A stretch of DNA of 64,000 nt from Paraspadella gotoi (GCA_051294375.1 CM119264.1:30355656-30419655); one strand, 5' to 3'. Positions 23,155-35,946 are shown, counted from the first letter of the stretch. Made by a program: numbers and translations. Notes: a model not told the origin generated them from the letters alone.

Positions 23155-23165
23155 GAGAGAGAGAA
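23085..23165. repeat. (GA)n microsatellite
   Basis: GA array with GGA interruptions. Confidence 0.95.
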
Positions 23166-23382
23166 GAAGTATAAGAGGAGAGAGAGGAAATGGGAAGAGA
23201 GGATAGAATAAAAGAGGAGAGGGAAACAGAGTGACAGAGACAGAGAGGGAGTGACAGACTCCCTCTGACTCCATGAAGTCAGAAAAGAGAAAAATGAAGA
23301 AAAGATGATAATTTGGAAAAATGAAATAGATACATGAAGATTAAGTAATTCGAAACACGAAATCAGAACTTAAACGGACTTA

Positions 23383-24246
23383 CAGATCTGGTCCAAAAAA
23401 GGTTTAATAGTTATGATAAAAGCATTTTATTTTATTATTTGAAGGTAAATAACATTTTTAGGACCACTATTTGCTTTTAGCCCCATTGTAATTTTTTTTG
23501 ATTTTGTCGACTGTCATGGCATTGCACTATAAAATATCCTTTTTTATCCTTGACCATATATTTTTAATGATGTTGCAGTCAGGCGAGTTCCAGGCTAACC
23601 TTTGATCACCTCGATCCCATTTTCCACCTGATATTTTTGGGTGGCTTTAGATTTATATTCAGGAGCTACATCCTCTATGAATAGCCGCCCATTCACTGTT
23701 AAATGACTGGTAACAATTCTTTTACTCTACATTTTTTTTTCAACTGGCTTGCAGAAGCCTTACTGTCTTGAATTGCAAGACTTTCCAGGTCATCGTCCTT
23801 GATCTTTATGGATATATGAGGCCACCTGCTTCTAACAGCTCGTCCAAGGTTTTGAGTTGCTTCAAATTTGTTGACAACTTTGCAGATGGCCATAAGAAAA
23901 AAATAAAACTGTTTGGCAATTCTATATCTTGACAAACCAGCTTTCTAAAGCTTAACAATTACCGCTTTTTTTGGGGTTTCGCTGTTTTAAAATTTCAATG
24001 ATAAAAAAAAAACAAAACAAAAAACAAAGATGGATAAAAATTGTTTTTTTGCAAAAACATTAAATTGAAAGATAAATTTTGATCCTTTTTTATTTTAGCT
24101 CAGCTTCTATAATATTTAGCCTAAAAACCTCGTCATAAAAGATATTTATCTTGGCTTTCAAATGAACTCAAATTTTAAATAATAGGACGACAGACAAGCG
24201 AGATAGTAGGGGGTTCAAAGTTTAAACTTTTTTTTGACCAGATCTG
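23383..24246 (-). mobile_element. Internally deleted Tc1/mariner-type transposon
   Basis: The ends are inverted repeats: CAGATCTGGTCCAAAAAAGG at the left and, read from the right end inward, CAGATCTGGTCAAAAAAAAG, continuing TTTAA on both sides. Each end is flanked by TA (23381-23382 and 24247-24248), the target duplication of the Tc1/mariner superfamily. Inside, on the minus strand, lie remnants of a transposase: an N-terminal helix-turn-helix and a C-terminal catalytic segment. At 864 bases it is far shorter than a full element (about 1.3-1.7 kb) because the central part of the gene is missing. It must be non-autonomous. Confidence 0.88.
23495..24000 (-). pseudogene. Tc1-type transposase remnant
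   Basis: Reading leftward from about 24000 the minus strand gives KAGLSRYRIAKQF (preceded by a stop and a frame break), the start of a Tc1 paired-like helix-turn-helix, continuing through VVNKFEATQNLGR and KASASQLKKKCRV to about 23702. It then jumps directly to RLFIEDVAPEYKSKATQ and VENGIEVI, equivalent to the DNAPxHKA...NGIEVL catalytic block. After a frame break it gives WNSPDCNIIKNIWSRIKKD (SPDLNPIENLW block). The middle third is deleted, several frames are broken, and the catalytic Glu of PIENLW is Lys here. The catalytic Asp of the second motif is retained. Confidence 0.85.
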
Positions 24247-24350
24247 TATTTGAACTGAATAGAATCTTTAGAGAATAGAAACGGATCTGACTCATTGAAA
24301 AGAATAATTTCAATGTTTAAAAGTGAATAAGCTGACTTCAAATTTTCAAA

Positions 24351-24351
<1 letters not shown>

Positions 24352-24391
<40 letters not shown>
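24352..24391. repeat. (GA)n microsatellite
   Basis: Short GA array followed by TTGGCGCCAAG. Confidence 0.93.
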
Positions 24392-24394
<3 letters not shown>

Positions 24395-24681
24395 TGGCGC
24401 CAAGTCAATCTTCGCTTATATGTAACATTCTCAACATTGGCGAGTGGCTAAGCTAAGTGTGAGCTTCTCACCAATGGCGTCGGCAAAGGTGAAAGCGGCG
24501 TCGTGAGACCTGCCGCGGCGTCTCAGGTCCTGCTGCGGCGATACTTGCGCTGAATTAATTTGCATGAAACGGAAGAAGACGGATTTAGTGTCCGCGTCTG
24601 GGAATCAGAATGGAAAAAAAATTATATCTCGAATTTTAAAGTGGACGCCGTCTCTCGCTCTCACGCTGTCTCACTCTTTCG

Positions 24682-24715
<34 letters not shown>

Positions 24716-24923
24716 ATTATCTTACTACTCGTTCTCTCGCTGTTTCGCTTTCTCGATGAAGCGAGGCCACTATTTTATAAATAGAGTTATTTCCTCTTTA
24801 AGATATTCGACTCTGGAAAAGAGCATTTCTGAGAAATTAAAATCGAAGCGTTAGGCCCTAACTTTGGAAAAATTAGATTTCAATACTGGTATAGTTTCCT
24901 TTCTTTCGTTGTTTTTCGAGATG

Positions 24924-25092
24924 AGATTACAAAGTAGAAAAGCTTTTGTTTTTCTTTTAACAACCTTTATTTTATTTAACGTATATGTTTTGGTTTTGTT
25001 TTAAACCTTCATCAGCGCATATGTAACAAAACCGAAACATGTACGTTAAATAAAATAAAAAGAAAAACAAAAAGTATTCTACTTTGTAATCT
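24924..25092. repeat. 169-bp palindrome with hammerhead-like centre
   Basis: The left arm AGATTACAAAGTAGAA ... TTTTATTTAACGTATATG and right arm CATGTACGTTAAATAAAA ... TACTTTGTAATCT are reverse complements with few mismatches, about 75 bases each. In the centre the minus strand reads CTGATGAAGGTTTAAAAC, then AAAACCAAAAC: a hammerhead C-core, a 5-bp stem II (GGTTT/AAACC) and a GAAAC core with G changed to A. The right arm on the + strand keeps intact CCGAAACATGTACGT, shared with 6341-6354. Confidence 0.75.
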
Positions 25093-25446
25093 GATTTTAA
25101 TACTGAAAATGAGAAATATAGTTTTCTCCAATTCTAATCTTGCTAATCTTTAATTTTTATTCTTACTTAATTTCCTTTATTGAATCTTTTAAATTTTAAT
25201 TCTAATGTTAAAAATAACATATTTAATCATTTATCGTAATTAAACCTTTAATCATAAAACTTTAACTTTTGAGTCTTAAATTTCAGATTTTTATCTTTTA
25301 ATCTTTTTTTTCTTAAACTTCAAATACTTGAATCTCAATTTTAAATCCATGGTCTTAAACTCTAAATTTTCAACATTAAATTCTAAACGTACTTAGAATC
25401 ATAAATCAAAAATGCTAATTTCTAAATCTTAAATCTCGACTCTTAA

Positions 25447-25650
<204 letters not shown>

Positions 25651-25799
25651 TGAGGCAAAGATGAAAAGGTAAGGACTGAGATGTGTGAGGATGGGGAGAG
25701 TTTTGCGCCGTTGATATATGGGTAAAGTGGGGTAAAGGTAAGGAAAGGAAAAGTTTAGGCTTTATCTTCCTAAAACGCCCCGTTTCATCTTAAATTCGG

Positions 25800-26045
25800 A
25801 AATAAGTTTAACCAAAGTTAAAGGTTAAGATTAAGGATTAAGTTGAGGATTAGGTTATGGATTAGGGTTAGGCATTAGGTGATAAATAATATTATTAATT
25901 ATTGATTTAGGATTGATTATTGGATTTAGGCTAGGGTTAGGGTTAGAGATTAAGCCTTAGGGTTTAGGGTTATGGCTAGAGGTTTGGGTTAGGGGTTACT
26001 GATTAGGTTTGGGGATTTGGTTATGGGTTTTGATAACAAATTATG
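25800..26045. repeat. Degenerate TTAGGG-like interstitial repeat
   Basis: Many imperfect copies of GGGTTAGG, GGTTTAGGGTT and GGATTAGG in the intron after RhoGAP exon A. AACCCTAA-like sequence in the other orientation occurs at 1990-2145 and 6200-6490. Confidence 0.7.
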
Positions 26046-26436
26046 ATTAAATTAAGCTCAGGAATTAAGGAACGGAAATGGGGTATTTTTAGAAGAAAGA
26101 GCCCTTACTTTTACTTATACTTAATTTTACACCGCAAGTCTCTGAAATTAAGAAGGAATAAGTTATAAAAAAAAGGGAAAAAAAGGAAAATTCTATCCTA
26201 ATTAATTTCTATCGGAAAAAAAATCTGATTAAAAAAAAAAAAATTGGCTGCTTTTGCTAAATAAGGATAACGAGAATTTATCACCAACGTCGAGAAAATT
26301 CTTTTTTTTTCTTTCTCTCGCGTAACGAAGTGAAACTAAAAATTGTATGAGAAGAAGATGACAAGCGGTTAATCTCGATGCAAAGAGAAGACCCAGGGAG
26401 TTTCTCAAGGATCAAGGACGTACTTTGGGGTCTTAA

Positions 26437-26658
<222 letters not shown>

Positions 26659-26899
26659 TGAGTGAAGATTAGTGTATTAGTGTATTATTTTATTGTATTT
26701 TATTGTAAAGTATTGTATTGTCACTTAGAATACTGTCATTTAATGCGTGCGCTCTTTTTTATTTTTTTTTAATTCTGATTAATTGCAAGGTCGGCTTGTA
26801 CTTAGACATTAAAGCGCTTGAAACTGGAATAAAATTGAATTACTATATTATTACATTATACTATATTTGTATAATATAAAATTTTTTTAAAGCTGCGAC

Positions 26900-27195
26900 G
26901 AGACATAACATAACATAAGTCTGGTACAGACTGGGACAAACTGAGACAGAATGGGACAGACTGGGACAAACTGAGACAGAATGGGACAGACTGGAACAGA
27001 CTGGAACCGACTGGGGTAAACTGAGACGAGGAGATACTGAAACAGATCGGGACAGACTGGAACAGATTGATTCAGGTGGGCACAGTCTTGGACAGACTGG
27101 AACGAAAGGGGGCAGACAAAGAGATAAACAGGAACAGACTGGAACAGACTTGAAAAGTCTCGAAAGTCTGGGATATTCTGGAACAGACTGGGACA
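26900..27195. repeat. GGGACAGACTGGAACAGACT minisatellite
   Basis: Units of about 10 bases (GACTGGAACA, GACTGGGACA, GACTGAGACA) repeat for nearly 300 bases. The inverted counterpart (CTGTTCCAGTCTGTCCC) is at 35388-35690. Confidence 0.9.
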
Positions 27196-27221
27196 TTCCC
27201 GACAGCTTCGCGTTTTTGTTG

Positions 27222-27225
<4 letters not shown>

Positions 27226-27264
<39 letters not shown>

Positions 27265-27302
27265 GCTCTCTCTACCTCTCTCTCTCTCTCTCTCTCTCTC
27301 TG
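27226..27302. repeat. (CT)n microsatellite
   Basis: CT array in the intron between RhoGAP exons B and C. Further arrays lie at 27474-27545, 27660-27722 and 27841-27892. Upstream at 26920-27195 an imperfect GACTGGGACAGACTGGAACA minisatellite is present. Confidence 0.95.
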
Positions 27303-27470
27303 CTCTCTCCGCCGTCGCGCAGTAAAAACTAACTGTATTTATTATTTTTTGTGTCCCCTAAAATGGGCCTCCGTCTGAGCCTTTATGGCCGGGCAGTTAT
27401 GACCCTGTATAATGGTTACGACTCTTCGTTCGGAATCCCTGGGATCATTTCGCCCATTTCATAGAATTCC

Positions 27471-27531
<61 letters not shown>

Positions 27532-27668
27532 CTCTCCTCTCTCTTTTTGTTTCTCTTCTTTTTCTCCTAGATTTTTTATGTTCCTTTTTTTCCCGCCCTC
27601 AATTTTCTCTCCTCGTTCCAACGTAAATCTCTGGGCTTTCCTTATTTCCTCTAACTTTTATCTCTCTC

Positions 27669-27726
<58 letters not shown>

Positions 27727-28226
27727 TCTCACTAATCATTCCTGCGTTTTTCCCTTCCGACGCCACTTTTTCTTTATCTTCTCTCCCCACTAACCACCCC
27801 ATTTCTCCTTTGTTTCCCTCTTTTCTTTTATTTCTCTCGTCTCCTCTCTCTCTCCTCCTCCTCATCCTCTCTCTCTCTCTCTCTCTCATTCTTCCTCTTC
27901 TCTCTGGCATCCCCTCAATCTTCCCATTTTTTTCTCTATTGTTTTCCTCACCCTTTTTTTTCTTTCTCTCTCTTCTTTTTTAAAAAAAAATCTTTATCTT
28001 TCTTTGACGAAAATCTTTTTTTGCCTCATTTTGTTCTAAAATGTTTATACAATAACAGAAGTCTCTTCGTTCTCAAAAGCTAATTATAATTTATCTCTGT
28101 CCCAAGCCCATACACATTTGTACCACAGCCCACTGTCTTTTCAATTGTCCATTTTACCTTAACCCTGAACGCGTTTGCAATGTTTCGTCTTCTGCTCATG
28201 TCTCCATGACTTCCTCAAAATAAAAG

Positions 28227-28346
28227 GGAGCTATACGAGCCTCTAGTTCCGGCCGACTTCTATTCCGACTTCATCTCCAACTTCAACGATGCAGACGCCA
28301 TCTTTAAATTGATCTGGGATTTGCCAGAACATCAAACCGCGCCACG
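28227..28346 (+). CDS. ARHGAP39: RhoGAP exon C (partial, runs into gap)
   Basis: The acceptor AAAATAAAAG is followed by an exon whose first base completes an Arg codon with AG from 26657: R-ELYEPLVPADFYSDF, then ISNFNDADAIFKLIWDLPEH. This is the central part of the RhoGAP domain. Its 3' part is hidden in the N gap from 28347. The inverted copy at 34206-34355 shows the missing end (...AYL-RFLRQ) and a GTGATT donor. The acceptor region is not pyrimidine-rich, which is unusual here. Confidence 0.85.
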
Positions 28347-28537
28347 NNNNNNNNNNNNNNNNNNNNNNNNNNNNNNNNNNNNNNNNNNNNNNNNNNNNNN
28401 NNNNNNNNNNNNNNNNNNNNNNNNNNNNNNNNNNNNNNNNNNNNNNNNNNNNNNNNNNNNNNNNNNNNNNNNNNNNNNNNNNNNNNNNNNNNNNNNNNNN
28501 NNNNNNNNNNNNNNNNNNNNNNNNNNNNNNNNNNNNN
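28347..28537. other. Assembly gap inside RhoGAP exon C
   Basis: 191 unknown bases covering the 3' end of the exon and the start of the next intron. Confidence 0.99.
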
Positions 28538-31500
28538 AACAAATTTGGTAGTAGATTAGATTAGATTACTGTTTTTACAGTTCATAAATTGAATAGTTAT
28601 GATTCAATAAAGTAATTTTTTTTCTACTAATTTTTGCATTATCGAAAAAAAAGCCTTGTTGTGCTTGAAACAAAAGATCATACGAGGGAAAGATGGCTTG
28701 CCCTCTGCAGTAACAGCTAATAAATTAATTAAATTAATATTAAATTAAATTCAATTAACTTAAATTATCCCTGTCCCCCCAGTCCACCATCCCTTCGCCC
28801 CACCGACCGTCAACGCAACCCTTCCCCTTCACATATCACTTCCCCCCCGTCCATTTTCCTTTCCCCCGTCCCACCCGATCCCTCCCCCCGTCCTCCATCC
28901 CTCCCCTACCACATCCCATTCCCCATTCACTACCAACCATCGCCTTCCCCACACGTCCAATCTCATACTAACCTTCCACCCACCATCCACCATCACCTAC
29001 ATACCGCACCACATCCACCAATCCCTTCCCACACAAATCCAACCATTACCTTCCCCTCCATCCCTTCCCCCGCACCTTCACCAAAACCCATTCCACTATC
29101 TCCCACTCACTGGATCACCACACTCCCACTACCCCCGATCAATTCATTTGATCGCAACACAATACTCTCTAGCACCACTCCGTCCGCCCACCATCAGCTA
29201 ACACACGTCATCCCTGCCTTACACCTCGACTGCCTAAGTGACGGCTGAGTCTCGCACTCTCTATCGTTCCTCTTCTTCTCAGCACATTCGTGTCACCAAA
29301 TTGATCCTCTCCCTGCACACAGACCCAGTTCATCCACACTCTCAGAACTGACCACGACGACCACGTCTCTCAATGTTCGCTAGAATGCGACTTCCTCCAA
29401 GCCGCCTGCACTGTTGCACGCGGATGGACCCTGTCACGTCCACCTCCCCGACAGCATTCTTTCTTCACGCAAATTCGTCCAAAATCACCCATAGCACACG
29501 CGCAGGTACTACCGGTATATCGTTCCCACAAGAACTGTAAGCACTTACTCCTCGCTATTACGGCCTCATGTGCACACAGAATAGCCGGCCATCTGCTCAT
29601 GCGCCTTCCCATCCAATATTTCGCCCCACGCTCAATTGTCACACTCTCGGCGAAAATCGCTAATAATTATTAATACCAGCATCCACCATTGCATAGTCTT
29701 CCTATTTTTTCAAACAGAAGTGATTTCCACGATGCATATGTTACTCACTTCCCCTCCCTAGCTATAATAATATACGCATCTCATGCCCTTTCCCCTCCAA
29801 ATATCAGCAATCCATTCCACTTCTCATGCGCTATCGATGACCAATTTTCAACTACGTGCTGTGTTACTCCGCGCGCGATTTCGAACTATCTTTACATGCC
29901 CTTTTGTTTCTCTTCCCATACCAAACAACCACATCAGTGCGCCAACTCCCGCCAACATCACGATCTTTATCACGCTCCGCTCCCTCAAGTGAGAGATCAG
30001 TCAACTTACTACCACTGACCGAGGCCTGCTACAGTGAATGAGACTCTGTATATCAGTTCTTCACCAGCAGACTATGCTGAGTGACAATTGATGCGCGCCC
30101 ACAAGAACGTACATTGCTGATTACTCACAAGCTTTTACCTATTGTGAGTCCTGGAGGTACTGCATCTAACCATATCGTGCGCCGTCTAATCTTTATTTTC
30201 CGCAATCTAATACACGAGAGAGTTAAAGACAGATTTGTTATTATGGGATTAGTGTAATCACAGAGTAAACTAGATTTCGATACGAGAGAATGATGATGTA
30301 TATAACACGTCCCATTATCATCAGTAGGTAGAGTGTGCTACACTTGGCTTCATGCCTGATCTTAACGCCATAGACTCACAGACTGCGGAAGATGGGATCA
30401 CGTGAGCGGACATATTGCGTGCATTGGCAACTGGAGTGTTGTCACAGTGCAGTGTCGCTGGCTTTTTATGACCGCGTAAAGCAGTAACAACGAGCATACA
30501 ACGGTTGGACATTCGGCTTTACATGTGAGAGAGACGTGAAATATATATAACCAAAAAACTCTGTGCGATGGAACTACTCCTCCATCTTCTTCTTCTTAAA
30601 CTCCTCTCTCTCTCTGCGTATCTTCGTCTCTCATCGCTTTCGCCCTCTCCATTTCCTTACTCCTCTCTCTCTCATCCATTCCTCGTCTCCGTGCCTCTCT
30701 CCACATTACTTTCTGCGCGTAAACTCCGTCTCTCCCTAACCTTCCCCTACTCAGCAGTGCGTCTTCCTCCGCTCTTCATCTCTCAAATCACTTCAGGTAC
30801 TTCTGGTATAGCCGTCCCCACCAATATTAACAAATCTCTCTTATCAAGAATACAATACGTACACAAGAAAAAAAACAGCAAAACACTACTTCCTCAGTGG
30901 ATATCTGGCGATCGAGACAGTTGGTACCATTTGACTTATTTTCGACCAAATCATTCTAGATCTTATTACGATATAGAAATCCAAACGTCTATTGCACAGA
31001 AATTATTTCCAAACGACTAACATGAAAAAAACGTAATACTACAAACTAACGGACATATAGAATTTTTGTATTCTGACACATACGAACTTTCTTTACGTCA
31101 CACCGGGGAACACGACTGCTCCGAATTCTCTCCAGTTCCTCTGCGTCTTCGGATCCATACAATCCGCTATTTTATTGAATTCCTTAACTCCGGCTTCTCA
31201 CCAAAAATGAGCAAGTGACAACCCTATAACGAACTTTCTTCCTTTCATTTATCACAAAATAGAAACATCGCTAATAAAACCTTTTTGCAAGCTCAGTAGA
31301 ATTTTCAAAGTGTGTCTCAATTCCCGCACGTGTCAGGAATCTATTTCTCCTCACATTTATGAACAACTCGGCCACTCATGTCCTCAGTATGGGCCATCCA
31401 AGACCAGAGCACTGCGCCTGACACATTTGCTTTCTTAACATTTTCTAGGTATATGCGCGAAGTAAATTCCATCCTAATATAGGCCATTGTAAGAAATACA

Positions 31501-32335
31501 GAAGAAAAATTTAGCGCAAAGAGTTTACTGCAAATATGGCGGCTCGCTTTCACCTTTAATCATTTTCTTTCCGTGACCTAAGTCCAACACTAAAACTTTC
31601 ATGAAAAATATATGTTCTCTTACAAATATCGCAATCCTCGCCATTCTGCCACAGACCTCAGATCCTCTGTCTCCTAACTCCCCAGTGATCGCCGCTTCTG
31701 AATAGATGACGACCAGCTCTCGCCTGAGCAGACTACATACCACATTGAAACGTCTTACCACTATCGCTACGGCGCCTTTTCCTAGTCTGTCTTTCAGCTT
31801 ACAGCATTCATTTCGGCCACGTAGCAATCTTGAAACATCTACTGCTCCCCAGAATGTATTATATGTAGAAAAGAAGCCCTGAGCTTTGAAGTCCCCACAG
31901 CTTGATAATTCGATCTAACACGAATACAAACATAAACATTGATATTTGGATTTCTTGATCAGATGTTTCACGAAAGACTACTTCTTCGTATGCTATCGAA
32001 CCTGAGTCCCTAACTTATTTTATATATGTCATGAAAAAATGACGAAGGATGAAATCCTATCGAGCCTTTAACAGAGCGTTGAAGAGTACCAAAAAATGGA
32101 ACAGAGTGACCGCTCTATAAGATAACAGCAAGCACTGCGAACGCGAGTTTGTGTTTATCTGAGCTAGAGCCGACAGTTAAGGCAAAATATTGTAGGTTAA
32201 AGATTAAATTTGTTTTCAAATTAAAAAACAGTAACATCAAAATATAATATACTGTCTCTCACCCTACTCTCCAATATCTGACATAAATCCTGGGACCACT
32301 TAATTCCTCCACACTCTTCTCTTTCTGTTGTGTAT
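28538..32335. other. Noisy intron sequence, probably uncorrected long read
   Basis: 28538-28780 matches 33720-33960 in reverse. 28780-29130 is a degraded version of the CCACCATCCCTTCCCC minisatellite that is clean on the opposite strand at 33083-33715. 29130-32185 has an almost random look, unlike the CT-rich, AT-biased introns elsewhere. 32185-32275 repeats 36885-36960 in direct orientation. It ends at a 25-N gap. Open frames here (for example 30568-31020) are not credible genes. Confidence 0.55.
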
Positions 32336-32360
32336 NNNNNNNNNNNNNNNNNNNNNNNNN
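32336..32360. other. 25-N gap immediately before last RhoGAP exon
   Basis: Exactly 25 N. It hides the acceptor and first codons of the last exon. The inverted copy supplies a CCCCACAG acceptor and VFAAARDA at 33083 reading leftward. Confidence 0.99.
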
Positions 32361-32540
<180 letters not shown>

Positions 32541-32553
32541 CGCTGTCACGGCG

Positions 32554-32578
32554 NNNNNNNNNNNNNNNNNNNNNNNNN
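32554..32578. other. 25-N gap after last RhoGAP exon
   Basis: Exactly 25 N, 13 bases after the stop codon. Confidence 0.99.
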
Positions 32579-32619
32579 TTTTTTTTTTTTGAAAAAATGT
32601 AAATTGTGAGTAAAAATAA

Positions 32620-32620
32620 T

Positions 32621-32676
<56 letters not shown>

Positions 32677-32707
32677 GAGAGAGAGAGAGAGGAAAGAGAG
32701 AGAGAAA

Positions 32708-32779
<72 letters not shown>

Positions 32780-32785
32780 AGAGAA
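32620..32785. repeat. (GA)n tract at the centre of an inverted duplication
   Basis: GA array with GAAA interruptions lying between the last exon (32361-32540) and its inverted copy (32880-33083). Confidence 0.95.
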
Positions 32786-32879
32786 TTTGATTTTTCCTCC
32801 ATTCGCCGCATCCACGTGATACGACGCTTTCTTTCGCACCGCCGTGACACCGTCTCAACCCTCCCACCGCGTGACAGCG

Positions 32880-33083
32880 TCACACGACGCCCTCCATGAA
32901 GGACGTGTCCATCTTCTCGATCAACATCCTCACCATCCAACATCTTTTCCTCGTGTTGTCGAAAATCACAGCGAAGGGATCGTCGGACTCAACAAACGCA
33001 AGACGTTTGGCCGCCATCACCAACGCGAAGACTGTTCACGTCCATACCTTCGTGGCGGAGGCGTCTCTGGCGGCGGCGAAGAC
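32880..33083 (-). pseudogene. Inverted copy of RhoGAP exon D with indels
   Basis: Reads leftward from a CCCCACAG acceptor at 33083, through VFAAARDASATK, to the stop at 32880-32882. Compared with 32361-32540 it has many single-base insertions and losses, so the frame is broken repeatedly. It shows the exon's 5' end, which is hidden by N in the + copy. It may be a true degenerate duplicate or the same exon read from a raw fold-back read; the type of differences favours the latter. Confidence 0.7.
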
Positions 33084-33715
33084 CTGTGGGGGGAAGGGAT
33101 GGTGGGAATGGGGGGAAGGCATGGTGGATGTGGGGGAAGGGATGGTAGCGTGGAGGAAGGGATGGTGGATGGGGGGAAGGATGTGGACGGGGGGGGGGGG
33201 GAAGGGATGGTGGACCGGGGGGGGCGGGGGAGGCGGGGAAGGGTTGAGGCTGGGGGAAGGATGGGGGAAGGGATGGTGGATTTGGGGGGAGGGAGGTGGG
33301 ACTAGGGGAAGGGATGGTGGATGGGAAGAAGGGATGGTGAACGGAGTGGAAGGGAATGGGACGGAGTGGAAGGGATTGTGAGGGGGGAAGGAAATGGTGG
33401 AATCGGGGGAAGGGATGGTGGACGGGGGGAAGGATGGTGACGGGGGAAGGGAATGGAGGGAAGGAATGTGGAATTGGGGGGGAAAAAAAAAGGGATGGTG
33501 GGACGTGGAGGAAGGGGATGGTGGATTGGGGGGAGGATGATGGAACGCGGGGGGAGCGATGGTGGAATTGAAGGGAAGGGAAGGAGGGAGATGGAGGACG
33601 GGGGAAGGGATGGTGACGGCGGGGAAAGGAAAATGGGGACGGGGGGAAGGATGATGTGAAGGGGAAGGGTTGCTGAACTGGGTGGAACGGGGCAAGGGAT
33701 GGTGGAATGGGGGAA
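33083..33715. repeat. GGGGAAGGGATGGTGGA minisatellite
   Basis: Units of about 17-24 bases (GGGGGAAGGGATGGTGGAC) repeat with heavy drift for 630 bases. The degraded reverse complement lies at 28780-29130. Frames through it are Gly/Trp-rich artefacts. Confidence 0.92.
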
Positions 33716-34205
33716 GGAATTAATTAAATTAATTCAATTAATTAATTAATTAATTAATTAATTATTACTGCAGAGGGCAAGCCATCTTTCCCTCAGTATG
33801 ATCTTTTTGTCTTCAAGCACAACAAGGCTTTTTTTTTCGATAATGCAAAAATAGTAGAAAAAAATCTACTTTAATTGAATCATAACTATTTCAATTTATG
33901 AACTGTAAAAAACAGTAATTAATCTAACTCTACTACCAAATTTGTTACCTAAAAATAGACCATCGTTTCCAAACTAAAGACAGTTCAACGACGAATCGAA
34001 CGGGCGCGAGCCCTACGAAGGCATAGAAATAATAAACAATTTCTCAACAACATTTCGCCCAAATAGCAATCATCTTGTAACGTATAATCTCACTACACTT
34101 TGCGCCAATCATCTTTCTTCCGCCGCCTCTATTTCAACCAATCTCAGTTCGACATCGTTGGCCAATCGTCTTTCTTTCCCGCCTCTTCCGATTCGAACCA
34201 ATCAC

Positions 34206-34355
34206 CTGCGCAAGAATCGGACGAAGATAGGCGAGCACGTGGCGGTTAGTTCTGGCAAATCCCAGATCAATTCAAAGATGGCGTCTGCATCGTTTGAAGT
34301 TGGAGATGAAGTCGGAATAGAAGTCTCGCCGGAACTAGAGGCTCGGTATAGCTCC
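34206..34355 (-). pseudogene. Inverted copy of RhoGAP exon C with indels
   Basis: Covers the whole exon in reverse, including about 30 bases lost in the gap at 28347. It starts after CAAAATTAAAAG and ends at the GTGATT donor. An extra C near 34343 (TACCGAGCC against TACGAGCC) and others break the frame. See the entry for the right arm. Confidence 0.75.
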
Positions 34356-34863
34356 CTTTTAATTTTGAGGAGTCATGGAGACATGGAGCAGAATACGAAA
34401 CATTGAAACGCCCGTGTTCAGGGTTAACGTTAAAATGGACAATGAAAAAGACAGTGGCGTTGGTACAAAGGTATGGGGCGGGACGAGAGATAAATTATAA
34501 TTAGCTTTTGAGACGAAGAGACTTCGTGTTATGTATACATTGTTAGAACAAAATGAGGCAAAAAAGATTTTTCGATCAAAGAAAGATAAAGATTTTTTTT
34601 TAAAGAAGAGAAGAAAAAAAAAAGGCTGAGAGAAACAATTAGAGAAAAAAAATGGGAAATGATTTGAGGGGATGCCAGAGAGAGAGAGAAGGAGAGAAGA
34701 TGAAAGAGGAGAGAGAGAAGAGAGGAGACGCCAATGAATTAAGAAAATGAGGGAAACAAAGGAGAGAAATGGTGGTGGTTAGTTGGGAAGAGAAAGATAA
34801 GAAAAGTGGCGTGGAAGGGAAAAACGTGAGGAGATGAATTGAGAGGAAGAGAGAGAGAGAGAG

Positions 34864-34899
<36 letters not shown>

Positions 34900-35307
34900 T
34901 AGAGAGATAAAAGTTAGAGGAAATAAGGAAAGCCCGAGATTAGCATCATTACGTTGGCAACGAGGAGAGAAATTGAAGCGGCTCGGGAAAAAATGAGAAC
35001 ATAAAACACCAATCTAGAGAGAAAAAGGAGAGAAAAGCAAGAAGTTAAGAGAGAGAGAGAGAGAGAGAGCAGAGAGAGAGAGAGAGAGAGAGTTGGAATT
35101 CTAGGAATATGGGCGAAATGATCCCAGGATTCCGACGAAGCAGTCGTAAACCATTTACAGGGTCATAACTGCCCCGGCCATAAAGGCTCAGACGGAGGCC
35201 ATTTTAGGGACACAAAAAATAATAAATACCAGTTAGTTTTTACTGCGCGACGCCGAGAGAGAGAGAACGAGAGAGCAAGATGAGACGAGAGCGCCCGGAG
35301 AGAGACG

Positions 35308-35341
<34 letters not shown>

Positions 35342-35946
35342 CAGAGAAGACAACAAAAAACCGCCAGCTAGTCGGCGAATGTTCTCCCAGTCTGTTCCAG
35401 AATTATCCCAGACTTTCGAGCTTTTCACAGTCTGCTTCCCAGTCTGTTTCCTGTTTATCCCTTTGTCTGCCCCCTTTCGCTGTTCCAGTCTGTTCCAAGA
35501 CTGTGCCCCACCTGAATCAATCTGTTCCAGTCTGTCCCGATCTGTTTCAGCTATCTCCTCCCGTCTCAGTTTACCCCAGTCGGGTTCCAGTCTGTTCCAC
35601 TCATGCCCATTCGTCTCAGTTTGTCCAGTCTGTCCCATTCTGTTCAGTTTGTCCCAGCTCTGTACCATACGACTTATTGTTATGTTATGTCCTCGTCGCA
35701 CTTTAAAAAATGTTTATAACTTACTAAATATAGTATAATGGTAATAATATAGAATTCAATTTTATTCCAGTTTCAAGCGCTTTAATGTCTAAGTAGCAAA
35801 GCCGACCTTCGCAATTAATTCAGAATTTAAAAAAAATAAAAAAGACGCCACGCATTACAATGACAGTATTCTAAAGTGACAAATACAATACTTTACAAAT
35901 AAAAACAAATAAAATCAATACCACTAATACACAATCTTCACTCACG

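Noticed and set aside
30568-31020. 150-codon frame with a signal-peptide-like start
   Set aside because: It lies in the noisy stretch before a 25-N gap, starts in a CT-rich segment, and has neither splice sites nor recognisable protein pattern.
33036-33695. 219-codon Pro/His/Ser-rich frame on the minus strand
   Set aside because: It is the translation of the GGGGAAGGGATGGTGG minisatellite.
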